64,000 bases of DNA from JAXGZG01 sp050952065 (GCA_050952065.1 JBMNKF010000008.1:74787-138786), one strand, 5' to 3'; numbered from the stretch's first letter, positions 25,869 to 35,129 are shown. A program made the numbers and translations. Notes: generated by a model not told the origin, from the sequence alone.

Positions 25869-27044
25869 CTACAGAGCCGACATATCCCGGAGCTTTTTCA
25901 CGATAGGTGGTAACACAGACAGCACGTAATCTATATCTTCTTCGGTGGTACCTCGCCCCAGTGTCATCCGGAGAGAACCGTGGGCCAGCTCGTGAGGGAT
26001 TCCCATGGCCAACAGAACGTGCGAGGGTTCCAGAGAGCCGGACGTGCAGGCGGACCCCGACGACGCGCCTATGCCAAGCAGATCTAGATTCAAGAGCATA
26101 GATTCTCCCTCCACGCTCTTGACGCTGATATTGACGTTATGAGGAAGCCTTTGGGTGGGATGCCCGTTTAGGACTGTGTCCGGGATGGTGCCAAGGATGC
26201 ATTCGATCATGTAATCCCTGAGTTTCGTAAGCCGGCATGATTCTCGTGACAGTTCTTTCTGTGCCCAATAGCAGGCTTCTCCCAGTCCCACTATCCCCGC
26301 CACGTTCTCGGTGCCCGCTCGGAGTCCCCGCTCATGAGCCCCGCCAGTAGATTGAGGGCGGATTCTTATGCCTTTTCTCACGTAGAGAGCACCCACGCCT
26401 TTGGGGCCATACATTTTATGGCTGGATATGGTCAATAAGTCGACATTCACAGCCTTGACGTCCAAGGGTATCTTGCCTACGCTCTGAACTGCGTCTACGT
26501 GGAACGGGATCTCCAAAGAACGTGCAATTTTGCCGATTTCTTCTATGGGTTCTATGGTGCCTACTTCGTTTTGGCCGTGCATTACCGATATCAGGATGGT
26601 GTCTCCGGTTGCTGCTTTTTTCACGTCATCGGGGTCCACCATCCCGTACTTATCTACCGGCAGGTAGGTTACTCGGAACCCGTCTTTCTCCAGGGTTTCA
26701 CAGGTATGAAGCACAGCATGGTGTTCCACGACCGTGGTGATGATGTGGTTCTTGGTCCCTCGTTGGTTTCGGGCAATGCCTCGAATAGCGAGGTTGTCGG
26801 ACTCGGTGCCGCCTGATGTGAACAGGATTTCTTGGGGTGTGGCTCCTATGAGGTCGGCAACCTTCTTTCTCGCATCCTCAATAGCCGCTCTGGCTTCTCG
26901 ACCCCAGCGGTGGATGCTGGAGGCGTTCCCAAACATGTTTGAGAAGTAGGGCATCATGGCAGTCATGACTTCTGCCCTTACCGGCGTTGTGGCCGAGTGA
27001 TCCAGATACACTCGGCGTGAAGCAAATGTCCTTTCTGAACTCAT
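25869..27044 (-). CDS. iscS: cysteine desulfurase IscS/NifS
   Basis: PLP enzyme that supplies persulfide sulfur. About 391 residues. Visible: VYLDHSATTPVRAEV, TSGGTESDNLAI, VVEHHAVL, NEVGTIEPIEEIG, the PLP Lys in ISSHKMYGPKGVGAL, and the sulfur-carrying Cys in SSGSACTSGS. The frame is open 12 codons further up, but ATG 27044 (GGGGG upstream) gives MSSERTF, a normal N-terminus, and avoids overlap with iscR. Confidence 0.95.
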   Translation of the reverse strand: MSSERTFASRRVYLDHSATTPVRAEVMTAMMPYFSNMFGNASSIHRWGREARAAIEDARKKVADLIGATPQEILFTSGGTESDNLAIRGIARNQRGTKNHIITTVVEHHAVLHTCETLEKDGFRVTYLPVDKYGMVDPDDVKKAATGDTILISVMHGQNEVGTIEPIEEIGKIARSLEIPFHVDAVQSVGKIPLDVKAVNVDLLTISSHKMYGPKGVGALYVRKGIRIRPQSTGGAHERGLRAGTENVAGIVGLGEACYWAQKELSRESCRLTKLRDYMIECILGTIPDTVLNGHPTQRLPHNVNISVKSVEGESMLLNLDLLGIGASSGSACTSGSLEPSHVLLAMGIPHELAHGSLRMTLGRGTTEEDIDYVLSVLPPIVKKLRDMSAL

Positions 27045-27072
27045 AGAAGACGACCCCCTTTGTGCCCGAAAG

Positions 27073-27480
27073 CTACTCACTCACTAGATCTTCCAGGGTA
27101 AACGAATCCAGAACTGAATCTATAGCTTCTCCGACTTTCTGCCACACCGCTCGAGCCTGGCAGTTGTCGGGGCAAGTATCTGGCACCGGGTCATCGGACA
27201 CGCACTTAACCGGCACCACCGGACCTTCTACGGCCCTTACGATTTCGCCCACGGTAACGTCTCGTGGGGATTTAGCCAAAGAGTAACCTCCACCGAAGCC
27301 CCTTCGGCTTACTACCAATCCTGTTTCCCTAAGAGGCCCCACGATCTGTTCCAGGTACCCTTGGGAGACTCTTTGCCTTGATGCTATATCCTTTAGCGAT
27401 GCATAGGAGTTGCCCGTCCTGGCCAACTCATACATGAAGAGCACAGCGTAATGCCCTCTTGTCGACAAGGCGAACGGCAT
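27073..27480 (-). CDS. iscR: Rrf2-family Fe-S regulator IscR
   Basis: About 135 residues. Winged-helix N-terminus (MPFALSTRGHYAVLFMYELAR, SQGYLEQIVGPLRETGLVVSRRG with the wing GFGGGYSLAKSP). Three Cys in the segment CVSDDPVPDTCPDNCQAR would coordinate a [2Fe-2S] cluster, as in IscR (family knowledge). ATG 27480 follows AGGAGGTG. First gene of the operon, with a palindrome over its own promoter, so autoregulation is likely. Confidence 0.92.
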   Translation of the reverse strand: MPFALSTRGHYAVLFMYELARTGNSYASLKDIASRQRVSQGYLEQIVGPLRETGLVVSRRGFGGGYSLAKSPRDVTVGEIVRAVEGPVVPVKCVSDDPVPDTCPDNCQARAVWQKVGEAIDSVLDSFTLEDLVSE

Positions 27481-27494
27481 TTCGCACCTCCTCA

Positions 27495-27529
27495 AATCCT
27501 ATTATTGTAGTAGGATTAGTTCCGGTCAA
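27495..27529 (-). promoter_or_regulatory. iscR promoter with overlapping inverted-repeat operator
   Basis: On the reverse strand TTGACC (27524-27529) and AATAAT (27501-27506) are separated by 17 bp. A 7-bp inverted repeat, AATCCTA / TAGGATT, with a 9-bp spacer (27495-27517) covers the -10 region, the position expected for an autorepressor. Confidence 0.65.
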
Positions 27530-27557
27530 GTGTTTCGAAGAAGAGATCGGCTGAAGG

Positions 27558-27570
27558 TATTATTGTTGTA
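27558..27570. promoter_or_regulatory. second copy of the iscR operator core
   Basis: TATTATTGTTGTA here matches TATTATTGTAGTA inside the iscR operator (27500-27512) at 12 of 13 positions. It lies between iscR and the divergent TPR gene, 47 bp before that gene's start, so it could be a second site for the same regulator. Confidence 0.35.
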
Positions 27571-27616
27571 CGACTAGAAACTCTAGCGTAGATCGATGTA
27601 GTTGTGGGGGATGGCT

Positions 27617-29095
27617 ATGGATATTGACGAAAAGGCCCTGAAGGACATAATCGCCAATCTCGAGAAGGAAGTCGACAAGAGGCCAAGAGACAGTAACGCC
27701 AGGCTACAGTTAGCACTATCCTATATGAAGATTGGACGTCAAGATGATGCCCGGGAAGCTCTTCTCGCAGTGCTCAAACAGGACAAGAGGAACGTCGAAG
27801 CCCAGTATTACCTCGGCATTATGTACGCCGATGCCCAAGAACTAGACAAGGCGTTGGAATGCTTCAAGAAGGTAGTGGCTTTGAATAAGAGCCATAGCCC
27901 CGCCCATTACTTCACTGGGAAGATCCTGGCCATGAAGGGAGACTTTGATGCCGCTATTAAGGCTACCGAGAAGGCGCGAGACCTTTCACCGGGGAACGTA
28001 TTGGCCCGGGGCCAACTAGGCGAACTGTATATCGCCAAAGGGCGAAAGGAAGACGCGATGCAAGAGTGGAAGAAGATCCTGGAAGTCGATCCGTCAAATC
28101 TTCAAGCCCTACACAACCTTGGTGCGTCCCTCACAGATGCTAGAGAATACCAAGAGGCCTTAACCCATCTACACAGAGCCGAGCGGCTCGGCTCCGATAA
28201 CCCGGGTCTATACTACAACATGGGTCTCTGTTACTTGGCAACCAAGGATCCCGAGAAATCTATAACCTACTTCCTCAAGGCCAGTGAACTGGAACCGGAC
28301 AATACGGGTACTCTCATAACCTTGGGCGAAGCGTATGCTTCGGCAGATCAACTGGATAAGGCCATTGAGACTTGGGATAGAGTCCTTGTCATGAAACCAG
28401 ATGATCTTTTTGCCACATTCAACCTGGGATTGGCCCACTTCCAGAAGAAAGAAGTGAAGAGGGCCAAAGAGTATTGGAAGAAGTGTATCGCGATAGAGCC
28501 CGCATACACGCCTGCGCTGCGGAACCTCGCTGTCGCGGCAACCATGGAAAACGATTTTCACGAGGCCATATACCGTTGGGAGTCCATAAAGAGGGTTGAC
28601 CCCAAGGCTCTCGAGCCAGACATGGCTTTGGGGGAGCTGAACTATCGAATAGGGAACCTCTCGGAGGCAGAGAGAATCGCCGAAAACCTCGTTGAGAGAA
28701 TGGCCGATGTTCCTGGCATCGAGAACCACAGGCCTGTTCAGGCGTCTGCAAGGTTTCTTGCAGGAACAATCGCAATGGTCTTGGGTAAGTTCCAGCATGG
28801 TTTTCGTCACTGGGTCGCTTCTATGGAGCTGGATCCCAACTTCGCCATGTCAAACGCTACGTTCATATCGAGAAGTCTTTGGCCGGCACTATTGGCCGAA
28901 GCTAAGGCACATGCCTCCACCGAGGACGAACAGAAGGTTCTGAGGCTGGTTGGAAGCTTTGTTAAGGAAGACGCTACTCCTCCCAAGACCCTTGAAGACG
29001 CAGTAGAATACAAACAGGATACAGTGGACCAGAAGCCAGATGAGGCCAAACGCAGGAAGGGAGGCTTATCGTGGCTATTCAGGGGCAGGAAGTAA
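27617..29095 (+). CDS. tetratricopeptide-repeat protein
   Basis: About 492 residues, mostly a TPR solenoid: roughly ten helical pairs from residue ~15 to ~400, for example AQYYLGIMYADAQELDKALECFKKVVAL, ARGQLGELYIAKGRKEDAMQEWKKILEVDP and LYYNMGLCYLATKDPEKSITYFLKASELEP. The C-terminus is less regular and ends in a basic tail (KRRKGGLSWLFRGRK). No signal peptide, so cytoplasmic. ATG 27617 is 6 bp after GTGGGGG. The 3' end overlaps the P-loop/Asp23 gene by 25 bp, hinting at a shared role. Partner unknown. Confidence 0.85.
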   Translation: MDIDEKALKDIIANLEKEVDKRPRDSNARLQLALSYMKIGRQDDAREALLAVLKQDKRNVEAQYYLGIMYADAQELDKALECFKKVVALNKSHSPAHYFTGKILAMKGDFDAAIKATEKARDLSPGNVLARGQLGELYIAKGRKEDAMQEWKKILEVDPSNLQALHNLGASLTDAREYQEALTHLHRAERLGSDNPGLYYNMGLCYLATKDPEKSITYFLKASELEPDNTGTLITLGEAYASADQLDKAIETWDRVLVMKPDDLFATFNLGLAHFQKKEVKRAKEYWKKCIAIEPAYTPALRNLAVAATMENDFHEAIYRWESIKRVDPKALEPDMALGELNYRIGNLSEAERIAENLVERMADVPGIENHRPVQASARFLAGTIAMVLGKFQHGFRHWVASMELDPNFAMSNATFISRSLWPALLAEAKAHASTEDEQKVLRLVGSFVKEDATPPKTLEDAVEYKQDTVDQKPDEAKRRKGGLSWLFRGRK

Positions 29096-29931
29096 GAAAA
29101 ACTCCGTCCCTATCAGACATAGAGGTAATCGCTCTTGTGGGTCCCAGCGGCACGGGGAAGTCTCATCGAGCCATGGCAGTAGCCCAGCAATGGGGATGCA
29201 GTGCCGTTATTGATGATGGCCTTCTCATAGCGGGTTCCAGGATTTTGGCAGGCACGTCCGCTAAACGAGAGGAGACTACCACTGCGGCAATACGCAGAGC
29301 GATTTTCTCCTCGCCCGATCACGTTCTAGACGTTAAGGGGGCTTTGGAGAAGTATATGCCTTCCAGACTTCTTGTGTTGGGCACATCGGTGACCATGGTG
29401 GATCGCATAGTGTCGCGCCTTGGGCTGAACGCCCCCCTTGAGTATCTCCATATCCGAGATTTGGCTACCCAAGACGAGATCCACAGGGCACTCTGGCAGA
29501 GGCGGCGGGAAGGCAAGCATGTGATTCCGGCACCTACTTTCGAGGTTAAGAAGACGTTTTCAGGGTATCTGGTGGATCCCCTCAGGATGTTCACGCGTTC
29601 CAGGACGGAACGCCAGGCCCTTGGCGACAGATCGGTGGTAAGGCCCACGTACAGCTATTTGGGGCATTTCTACATAGCTGACGCGGTGGTTATGCAGATG
29701 GCCCAGAAGGTGTGTCTTGAGGTGGATGGAGTTAAGCGGGTCCTCAAAGCAATTGTGATCTCAACGGGCCGGGGGGCGATCATCCACGTAGAGTTGGTGC
29801 TTCTTTACCGGAAGAACTACCTTGAGATCATGAAACAAGTACAACAGGCACTCAAAGAAAAACTCGAGTACCTTACGGGCATATACCTAGAACGCGTTGA
29901 TGTCTCCACCAAGAAGATCAGCCTGGAATAA
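29071..29931 (+). CDS. P-loop ATPase fused to an Asp23-like C-terminal domain
   Basis: 286 residues. Walker A GPSGTGKS about residues 24-31, then a nucleotide-kinase-like region with VIDDGLLIAG, LLVLGTSVTMVDRIVSRLGL and LATQDEIHRALWQRRREGKHVIPAPTFEVK. The last ~75 residues (VKRVLKAIVISTGRGAIIHVELVLLYRKNYLEIMKQVQQALKEKLEYLTGIYLERVDVSTKKI, in part) resemble the Asp23/Gls24 (DUF322) fold, with its beta-helix ending in V-x-V. GTG 29071 with GGGAGG upstream lies inside the TPR gene. Exact activity unknown; the fusion is by inspection. Confidence 0.72.
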   Translation: MAIQGQEVRKTPSLSDIEVIALVGPSGTGKSHRAMAVAQQWGCSAVIDDGLLIAGSRILAGTSAKREETTTAAIRRAIFSSPDHVLDVKGALEKYMPSRLLVLGTSVTMVDRIVSRLGLNAPLEYLHIRDLATQDEIHRALWQRRREGKHVIPAPTFEVKKTFSGYLVDPLRMFTRSRTERQALGDRSVVRPTYSYLGHFYIADAVVMQMAQKVCLEVDGVKRVLKAIVISTGRGAIIHVELVLLYRKNYLEIMKQVQQALKEKLEYLTGIYLERVDVSTKKISLE

Positions 29932-29986
29932 GTTGCCGCGACGCAAGAGACGAGTATGGGGCCAATAGACTGAGAAGGGGGTAGCG

Positions 29987-31343
29987 ATGAAGCCCGCGTT
30001 TGGCCTGGAACTCAACCAGACACAGACCCTTTCTCTCACGCCAGACATTAGGCAAGGTATCATGGTGTTGCAGATGAGTGCCGTGGAACTAGTGGGTTTC
30101 CTGCGGGAGCAGGCAGAAGAGAACCCTCTTCTGGACGTGACAGAGAACCTGGGTGAACTCTTGCCTGAAGCCCCCGACACAGATAGCGAAGAGACTCCGG
30201 GTTATCTTGAGGGTTCCGTGGATCCGTGGCCTCAAAGAAGAATTCGGATCGGGGAGTCGCTCATGGTTTGACCCATGTGCGCAAACCCAACCTACTCTGC
30301 GGCAGTCTCTTCTCAGTCAGCTGGGTCTTTTGCCTCTCACTCGAGATGAGATGGGGATCGGAGAGATAATCGTCGGTAACATCGACGATAATGGATACCT
30401 CTCGTCTTCACCGGAGGAAATTGCCGCTTTCTCAAGAAAGCCCCGAGAAATGGTTCAGCGAGTTCTTGAACTCATACAGACTTTGGAACCCGTCGGCGTT
30501 GGTGCCAAGGACCTAAAGGAGTGCCTCGGAATACAGGCTACGGCGCGTGGACTCACAGATCTTGCCCAGAACCTGATTTCCAGGCATCTTGAGGACTTGG
30601 GCGCCGGGAGATACAAGAGGATCGCCAGACAGGAAAAGGTGCCCGTGTCTTCGGTGCTCAAAGCCAGAGATGCGGTATTGAGCCTAGATCCAAAGCCCGG
30701 TGCCAAGTTTTCTTCTCGAGGTTTATCCTACATCGTCCCCGACGTATTTGTGCGGCGGATAGGTGACGATTTCGTTGTCTTTTTCAACGACAGCTCAGTG
30801 CCGAGGGTGCGTTGGAATCCGTTCTACCTTGGTCTTATGAAGACAGGCGACGAAGAAGCCCGTCGATACCTGACGAACAAGCTTCGCAAAGCCCGGTGGC
30901 TTCTCCATACAATCGAAGAAAGACGAAAGACCATTCTTAGAGTCATGGACTGTATTGTTGTGCGGCAAAAGGAGTTCTTCAGAAACGGTCCGGGTCACCT
31001 TGCGCCTTTGGGACTGAAGGATGTTGCCGCAGAACTCCACCTTCACGAGTCCACCGTGAGCAGATCCGTCTGCGGGAAACACGTTGATACCCCCCATGGC
31101 GTCTTCCCCTGCAGAATGTTTTTCAGCCAGCCAGTGGCGAGCTTGGGGAAAGATGTGTCCCAACACTCAGTCAAGAAGATGATTGGAGATATCATCAGTC
31201 TGGAAAACCCCGCGACTCCCTTGTCCGATGGTGACATTGCGCAAGAACTGTCCTCAAGAGGAATCCGGATAGCCAGGCGCACTGTGGCTAAGTACCGCAA
31301 AGCCCTAGGGATACCATCATTTGGCCGCAGACGAAAATCGTAG
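29987..31343 (+). CDS. rpoN: RNA polymerase sigma-54 factor, with single-base frameshift
   Basis: Sigma-54, which directs enhancer-dependent transcription. Region I is in the first frame (29987-30271: LNQTQTLSLTPDIRQGIMVLQMSAVELVGFLREQAEENPLL); the core-binding and DNA-binding regions are in the +1 frame (to 31343), including ETTVS-like HTH LKDVAAELHLHESTVSRSV and the RpoN box ARRTVAKYR. The shift falls near 30251-30254, a GGGG run; reading GGG there gives a continuous IGSRSWFDPCAQTQPTL. Both halves are otherwise conserved, so a sequencing error or recent mutation is likelier than an old pseudogene. No enhancer-binding activator gene is in the window. Confidence 0.9.
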
Positions 31344-31420
31344 TATCGAGCCCGCCTCACGCACACGACACACACTTGTCCAAGCCCAGCCCAGCGTTTG
31401 ATCGCGAAGTTGTATACTGT

Positions 31421-31450
31421 TTGACGAATAACGCGTATAGCGGCTAGAAT
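31421..31450 (+). promoter_or_regulatory. candidate sigma-A promoter of the rnf operon
   Basis: TTGACG (31421-31426), 18 bp, TAGAAT (31445-31450), about 70 bp before rnfC. Between promoter and gene an inverted repeat CGGTT/AACCG is present within 31470-31495. Confidence 0.5.
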
Positions 31451-31520
31451 GAGGAGTGTATGCCTTGAGCGACCGTTTCGGTTGCACGAACCGTGTCAAT
31501 AAGCGATGAGGTGGTGCGGG

Positions 31521-32867
31521 GTGGTCAACATAAAGCGTGGTTATGGAGGAGTAAGAGTTCCCGATAAGAAGGAGTTTTCTTCTGGGGCCGAGATCGAGGC
31601 CGCGGGCACTCCCAAGGAGCTTTGCCTCTTCCTTTCGCAACATACCGGCGCACCTGCGAACGCTGTAGTCAAAGCGGGCGACTTGGTAAAGAAAGGGCAG
31701 ATGATTGCGGAGGCCAAAGGTGCGGTCAGCGCCTCGATTCACGCGCCTACTTCCGGTAAGGTCAAGGCCGTGGAACCAAAGTACCAACCGGTGCTGGGGC
31801 GTCTCGTGGATGCCATAGTAATAGAGCCTGACGGAAAAGACGAGGTGCACGAAGGAGTTGTGCCGAGGGCGTCGTCGGTGGACGACATATCTAAAGAAGA
31901 TCTGATCAAACTAGCGCGAGAAGCCGGTCTAGTGGGGTTAGGAGGAGCCGCTTTTCCTGTCGCCGTTAAACTCACGCCGCCGCCGGACAAGAAGATAGAC
32001 ACTTACCTCTTGAACGGAATTGAGTGTGAGCCTTACCTTACCGCCGACGAGCGGCTAATGGCGGAAGAGCCCAATGAGGTGGTATTCGGTTTTAGGGCTC
32101 TCATGAAAGGTGCGGGGGTAGGTCGTGGCATAGTGTGCATCGAGGACAACAAACCCGAGGCCATATCGGCCATGAGAGAGGCCATTCGGCCGTTTAGCGA
32201 GCTCACACTTGCCGTAGTACCCGCTATGTACCCGAGAGGCGGAGAGAAGCAGCTCATTCAAGTTGTTCTGGGAAGGGAAGTTCCGCCTCCCCCCGGGCTT
32301 CCTCTTGATGTTGGAGTCATAGTATCCAACGTCGGCACCGCCCGGGCATTGGCATCGGCTGTCCTGACCGGTATGCCTCTCATTGAGAGAATCGTGACTG
32401 TAACGGGAGAAGGAATTCAGAAGCCTTCAAACTTCAGAGCCCTAATTGGGACTCCCGTTTCGGACCTTGTGGAGAGAGCCGGAGGGTTTAAGGGAACGGC
32501 CGGTAAGGTCATAATGGGTGGTCCCATGATGGGTACTTCTCTTAAAGATCTCGATTCTTGGATCATAAAGGGCACTTCGGGAATAGTGGTATTGAGTACG
32601 GACCAAGTGCAAGATGAACCGGTTCAACCCTGCCTTCGTTGCGGTAAATGCGTTGAGGTTTGCCCCATGAATCTGATGCCCGTTTGGATGGCTGTGTCAG
32701 CCGAGCACGGGTACTTGGATGATGCCGAAAAGTATAGGGTGATGGACTGCTGCGAATGCGGAGCGTGTACCTACGAGTGTCCCTCGAAGAGGCCGTTGGT
32801 CCAGAATATCAAACTGGCCAAAGCAAGGATCGCGGCTAGAAGAAGAGCTCAGGCTTCCCGGCAGTGA
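31521..32867 (+). CDS. rnfC: Rnf electron-transport complex subunit C
   Basis: NAD/FMN- and Fe-S-binding peripheral subunit, about 448 residues. Visible: PDKKEFSSG, SIHAPTSGKVKAVEP (sandwich-hybrid), GLVGLGGAAFPVAVKL (FMN/NAD-binding), NGIECEPYLTADE, and two [4Fe-4S] motifs, CLRCGKCVEVCP and CCECGACTYECP. GTG 31521 is preferred over ATG 31506, because GAGGTGG lies 6 bp upstream and MVNIKRGYGG matches RnfC N-termini. First gene of the operon. In the family, the complex couples ferredoxin oxidation and NAD reduction to Na+ or H+ transport. Confidence 0.95.
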   Translation: MVNIKRGYGGVRVPDKKEFSSGAEIEAAGTPKELCLFLSQHTGAPANAVVKAGDLVKKGQMIAEAKGAVSASIHAPTSGKVKAVEPKYQPVLGRLVDAIVIEPDGKDEVHEGVVPRASSVDDISKEDLIKLAREAGLVGLGGAAFPVAVKLTPPPDKKIDTYLLNGIECEPYLTADERLMAEEPNEVVFGFRALMKGAGVGRGIVCIEDNKPEAISAMREAIRPFSELTLAVVPAMYPRGGEKQLIQVVLGREVPPPPGLPLDVGVIVSNVGTARALASAVLTGMPLIERIVTVTGEGIQKPSNFRALIGTPVSDLVERAGGFKGTAGKVIMGGPMMGTSLKDLDSWIIKGTSGIVVLSTDQVQDEPVQPCLRCGKCVEVCPMNLMPVWMAVSAEHGYLDDAEKYRVMDCCECGACTYECPSKRPLVQNIKLAKARIAARRRAQASRQ

Positions 32868-32896
32868 GTATTGGGCAAGGACGGAGGATAGTTGTT

Positions 32897-33880
32897 ATGG
32901 AAGGAAAATTCGTAATCACGCCGTCTCCGCACTTGAAGAGTCCCAGGACTGTAAGAGGGATAATGAGGGATGTAGTCATTTCTCTTCTGCCGGCTTCTGT
33001 GGCGGCGGTAGTACTTTTCGGTGTTAGGGCTCTGCTGCTCATGGTCGTATCTGTTGTGTCTGCGGTCTTGGCCGAGGCTTTGTACGAGAAGGCAGTGGGG
33101 CGAGATGTTACTGTGAGCGATTACTCGGCTGCCATCACCGGGTTACTATTGGCTATGACACTGCCTCCGGGTGTACCGCTGCATATTCCGGTTGTGGGTT
33201 CGGTTTTCGCCATCGTCGTGGTCAAGCAGCTTTTCGGCGGCCTGGGGAACAATTTCGTGAACCCGGCGTTGGCCGGGAGGGCGTTTGTGATGGCCGCGTA
33301 TCCTATGCACATGACCCAGGATTGGCTCCAGCCTCTCACCGGGGACGCGGTGTCAGGCGCTACTCCATTGCCGCTTCTAAGGGGTACAGGCGCCGGAGAA
33401 ATGCCGGGGCTTTTCGATCTGCTGATAGGCAAGAGGTCCGGTTCACTGGGGGAGACCTGTATTCTGGCGCTGGTTATCGGAGGACTATATCTGGTATGGC
33501 GAAACGTTATCGATTTTAGAACTCCTCTCGGGTTCCTAGGTACGATCTTCGTGGGCACTCTCGTGTTTGGTAAGCCCGGCGAGGTTTTCAGGGGGGACGG
33601 ATTGGCTGCCATCCTTCTTGGGGGTGCGGTGTTGGGTGCGTTCTTTATGGCTACCGATTACGTAACTTCGCCGGTCACTCCAAAGGGTAGACTGTACATG
33701 GGAATCGGTGCCGGCTTCATAACTTTGATTATACGGCTTTGGGGCGGTTACCCTGAGGGAGTAACCTATGGGATCCTGTTCTTGAACTTGATGACCCCAC
33801 TCATTGATAGGTTCGTAGTGCCCAGGTACTACGGTTATGCCCACGATATGGCCGCAAAGCGCAACGCGGTGGGGAGGTGA
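32897..33880 (+). CDS. rnfD: Rnf complex membrane subunit D (covalent FMN site)
   Basis: About 327 residues, many-helix NqrB/RnfD-type membrane protein. The flavinylation motif SGATPL (in GDAVSGATPLPLLRG) carries the Thr to which ApbE attaches FMN in this family. ATG 32897 with GGAGGA 8 bp upstream is preferred over GTG 32864, which overlaps the rnfC stop. Nine predicted hydrophobic stretches, e.g. GIMRDVVISLLPASVAAVVL and LGFLGTIFVGTLVFG. Confidence 0.94.
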   Translation: MEGKFVITPSPHLKSPRTVRGIMRDVVISLLPASVAAVVLFGVRALLLMVVSVVSAVLAEALYEKAVGRDVTVSDYSAAITGLLLAMTLPPGVPLHIPVVGSVFAIVVVKQLFGGLGNNFVNPALAGRAFVMAAYPMHMTQDWLQPLTGDAVSGATPLPLLRGTGAGEMPGLFDLLIGKRSGSLGETCILALVIGGLYLVWRNVIDFRTPLGFLGTIFVGTLVFGKPGEVFRGDGLAAILLGGAVLGAFFMATDYVTSPVTPKGRLYMGIGAGFITLIIRLWGGYPEGVTYGILFLNLMTPLIDRFVVPRYYGYAHDMAAKRNAVGR

Positions 33881-33887
33881 GCTCACA

Positions 33888-34517
33888 GTGAACAAGAGAT
33901 CACTAATCAGTGAGTTTACTAAAGGATTCGTGGAAGTTAATCCAACCTTTAGGTTGGTTATCGGAATGTGTCCCACGCTGGCTGTGACCACATCGATAGC
34001 CAACGGTTTTTGGATGGGCATCGCGGCTACTTTCGTCCTGGTGTTCTCCAATGTGTTTGTGTCTCTTTTGAGGAAAGTGATCCCTGATCAGATTCGGATT
34101 CCGATTTTTGTCATACTCATAGCTACGCCTGTAGTTATTGTTGAGCTTGTAATGAAAGCATATCTCCCGGCGATGTATGAGATATTGGGTATCTTTGTAC
34201 CTCTGATCGTAGTGAACTGTATCATCATCGCAAGGGCTGAGGCGTTTGCCTACGGAGAATCAGTCCCTAGGTCGCTCATGGACGGGCTTGGGATCGGCCT
34301 TGGATTCGCAGTGAACCTTATGGTGATAGGCGCTATCAGGGAGTTTCTCGGGACAGGACAGATATCTCTGGGTTCGGCTGTGTTTCCCAGCGTTCCCTTG
34401 TTCGAGCCTTTGGTTGTGATGCTAACCCCTCCAGGTGGGTTCATGACTCTGGGATTGCTTATGGCAATTCTCAATATCGTTGTACAGCGCTCTGAAGCGA
34501 AGAAGCGTGCGGTGTAG
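33888..34517 (+). CDS. rnfE: Rnf complex membrane subunit E
   Basis: About 209 residues. Begins VNKRSLISEFTKGFVEVNPTFRLVIGMCPTLAV, matching RnfE, with six hydrophobic helices and FVPLIVVNCIIIARAEAFA, the Cys-bearing helix that contributes to the membrane [2Fe-2S] site shared with RnfA (family knowledge). GTG 33888 follows GGGGAGGTG. Begins only 8 bp after rnfD; the expected rnfG gene between D and E is absent. Confidence 0.94.
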   Translation: MNKRSLISEFTKGFVEVNPTFRLVIGMCPTLAVTTSIANGFWMGIAATFVLVFSNVFVSLLRKVIPDQIRIPIFVILIATPVVIVELVMKAYLPAMYEILGIFVPLIVVNCIIIARAEAFAYGESVPRSLMDGLGIGLGFAVNLMVIGAIREFLGTGQISLGSAVFPSVPLFEPLVVMLTPPGGFMTLGLLMAILNIVVQRSEAKKRAV

Positions 34518-34541
34518 GTCACTTAGAATGGAGGGATGGCC

Positions 34542-35129
34542 GTGGAACTGATTGCTATCTTGTTAGGGGGCGTACTCGTCTCCAACCTTGTGTTCATGCA
34601 GTATCTCGGGCTCTGTCCGTTCGTAGGGTTGTCGGAGCAGATGGACACGGCCCTGGGTATGTCAGGGGCTGTGGTATTCGTTATGACCTTCGCTTCGGCG
34701 GTGGCTTCGGCTTTTGAGCATTTCATATTGGTGCCCCTTGACCTCCAGTACATGAGGACCATTGCCTACATCCTGGTGATAGCGGGCTTTGTGCAGCTTG
34801 TAGAGATCTTCCTAAAGAAAGTTGCCCCGTCTCTTTACAAGGCCTTGGGTATTTACTTACCTCTCATCACCACGAACTGCGCGGTTCTGGGCGTCGCCAT
34901 CATTAACGCGGGCAAGACCTACGGGGTACTTATGAGCGCTTTCAACGGTTTAGCAGGTGCTTTAGGCTGGAGTCTGGCTATTGTAATATTCGCAGGGATC
35001 CGGGAAAGGTGGAAGTACATGGAGATACCTAAGGTGCTCAAGGGTTTCCCCTTGGCCTTAGTGTCCACATGTCTTATGTCCTTGGCGTTCCTTGGTTTCC
35101 AGGGCTTGTTCCAGAGCCTGTTCAAGTAG
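34542..35129 (+). CDS. rnfA: Rnf complex membrane subunit A
   Basis: About 195 residues, six helices. Visible: LLGGVLVSNLVFMQYLGLCPFVGLSEQMD and LGIYLPLITTNCAVLGVAI, the paired Cys-bearing helices typical of RnfA. GTG 34542 is taken because GGAGGG lies 6 bp upstream; ATG 34536, in frame, abuts that site. Followed after 17 bp by rnfB. Confidence 0.94.
   Translation: MELIAILLGGVLVSNLVFMQYLGLCPFVGLSEQMDTALGMSGAVVFVMTFASAVASAFEHFILVPLDLQYMRTIAYILVIAGFVQLVEIFLKKVAPSLYKALGIYLPLITTNCAVLGVAIINAGKTYGVLMSAFNGLAGALGWSLAIVIFAGIRERWKYMEIPKVLKGFPLALVSTCLMSLAFLGFQGLFQSLFK

Noticed and set aside
30240..30275. prfB-like programmed +1 frameshift in rpoN (GTT TGA C).
   Set aside because: The G-rich element is ~9 bases away rather than 3, and a single G indel in GGGG gives a better-matching linker (SWFDPC).
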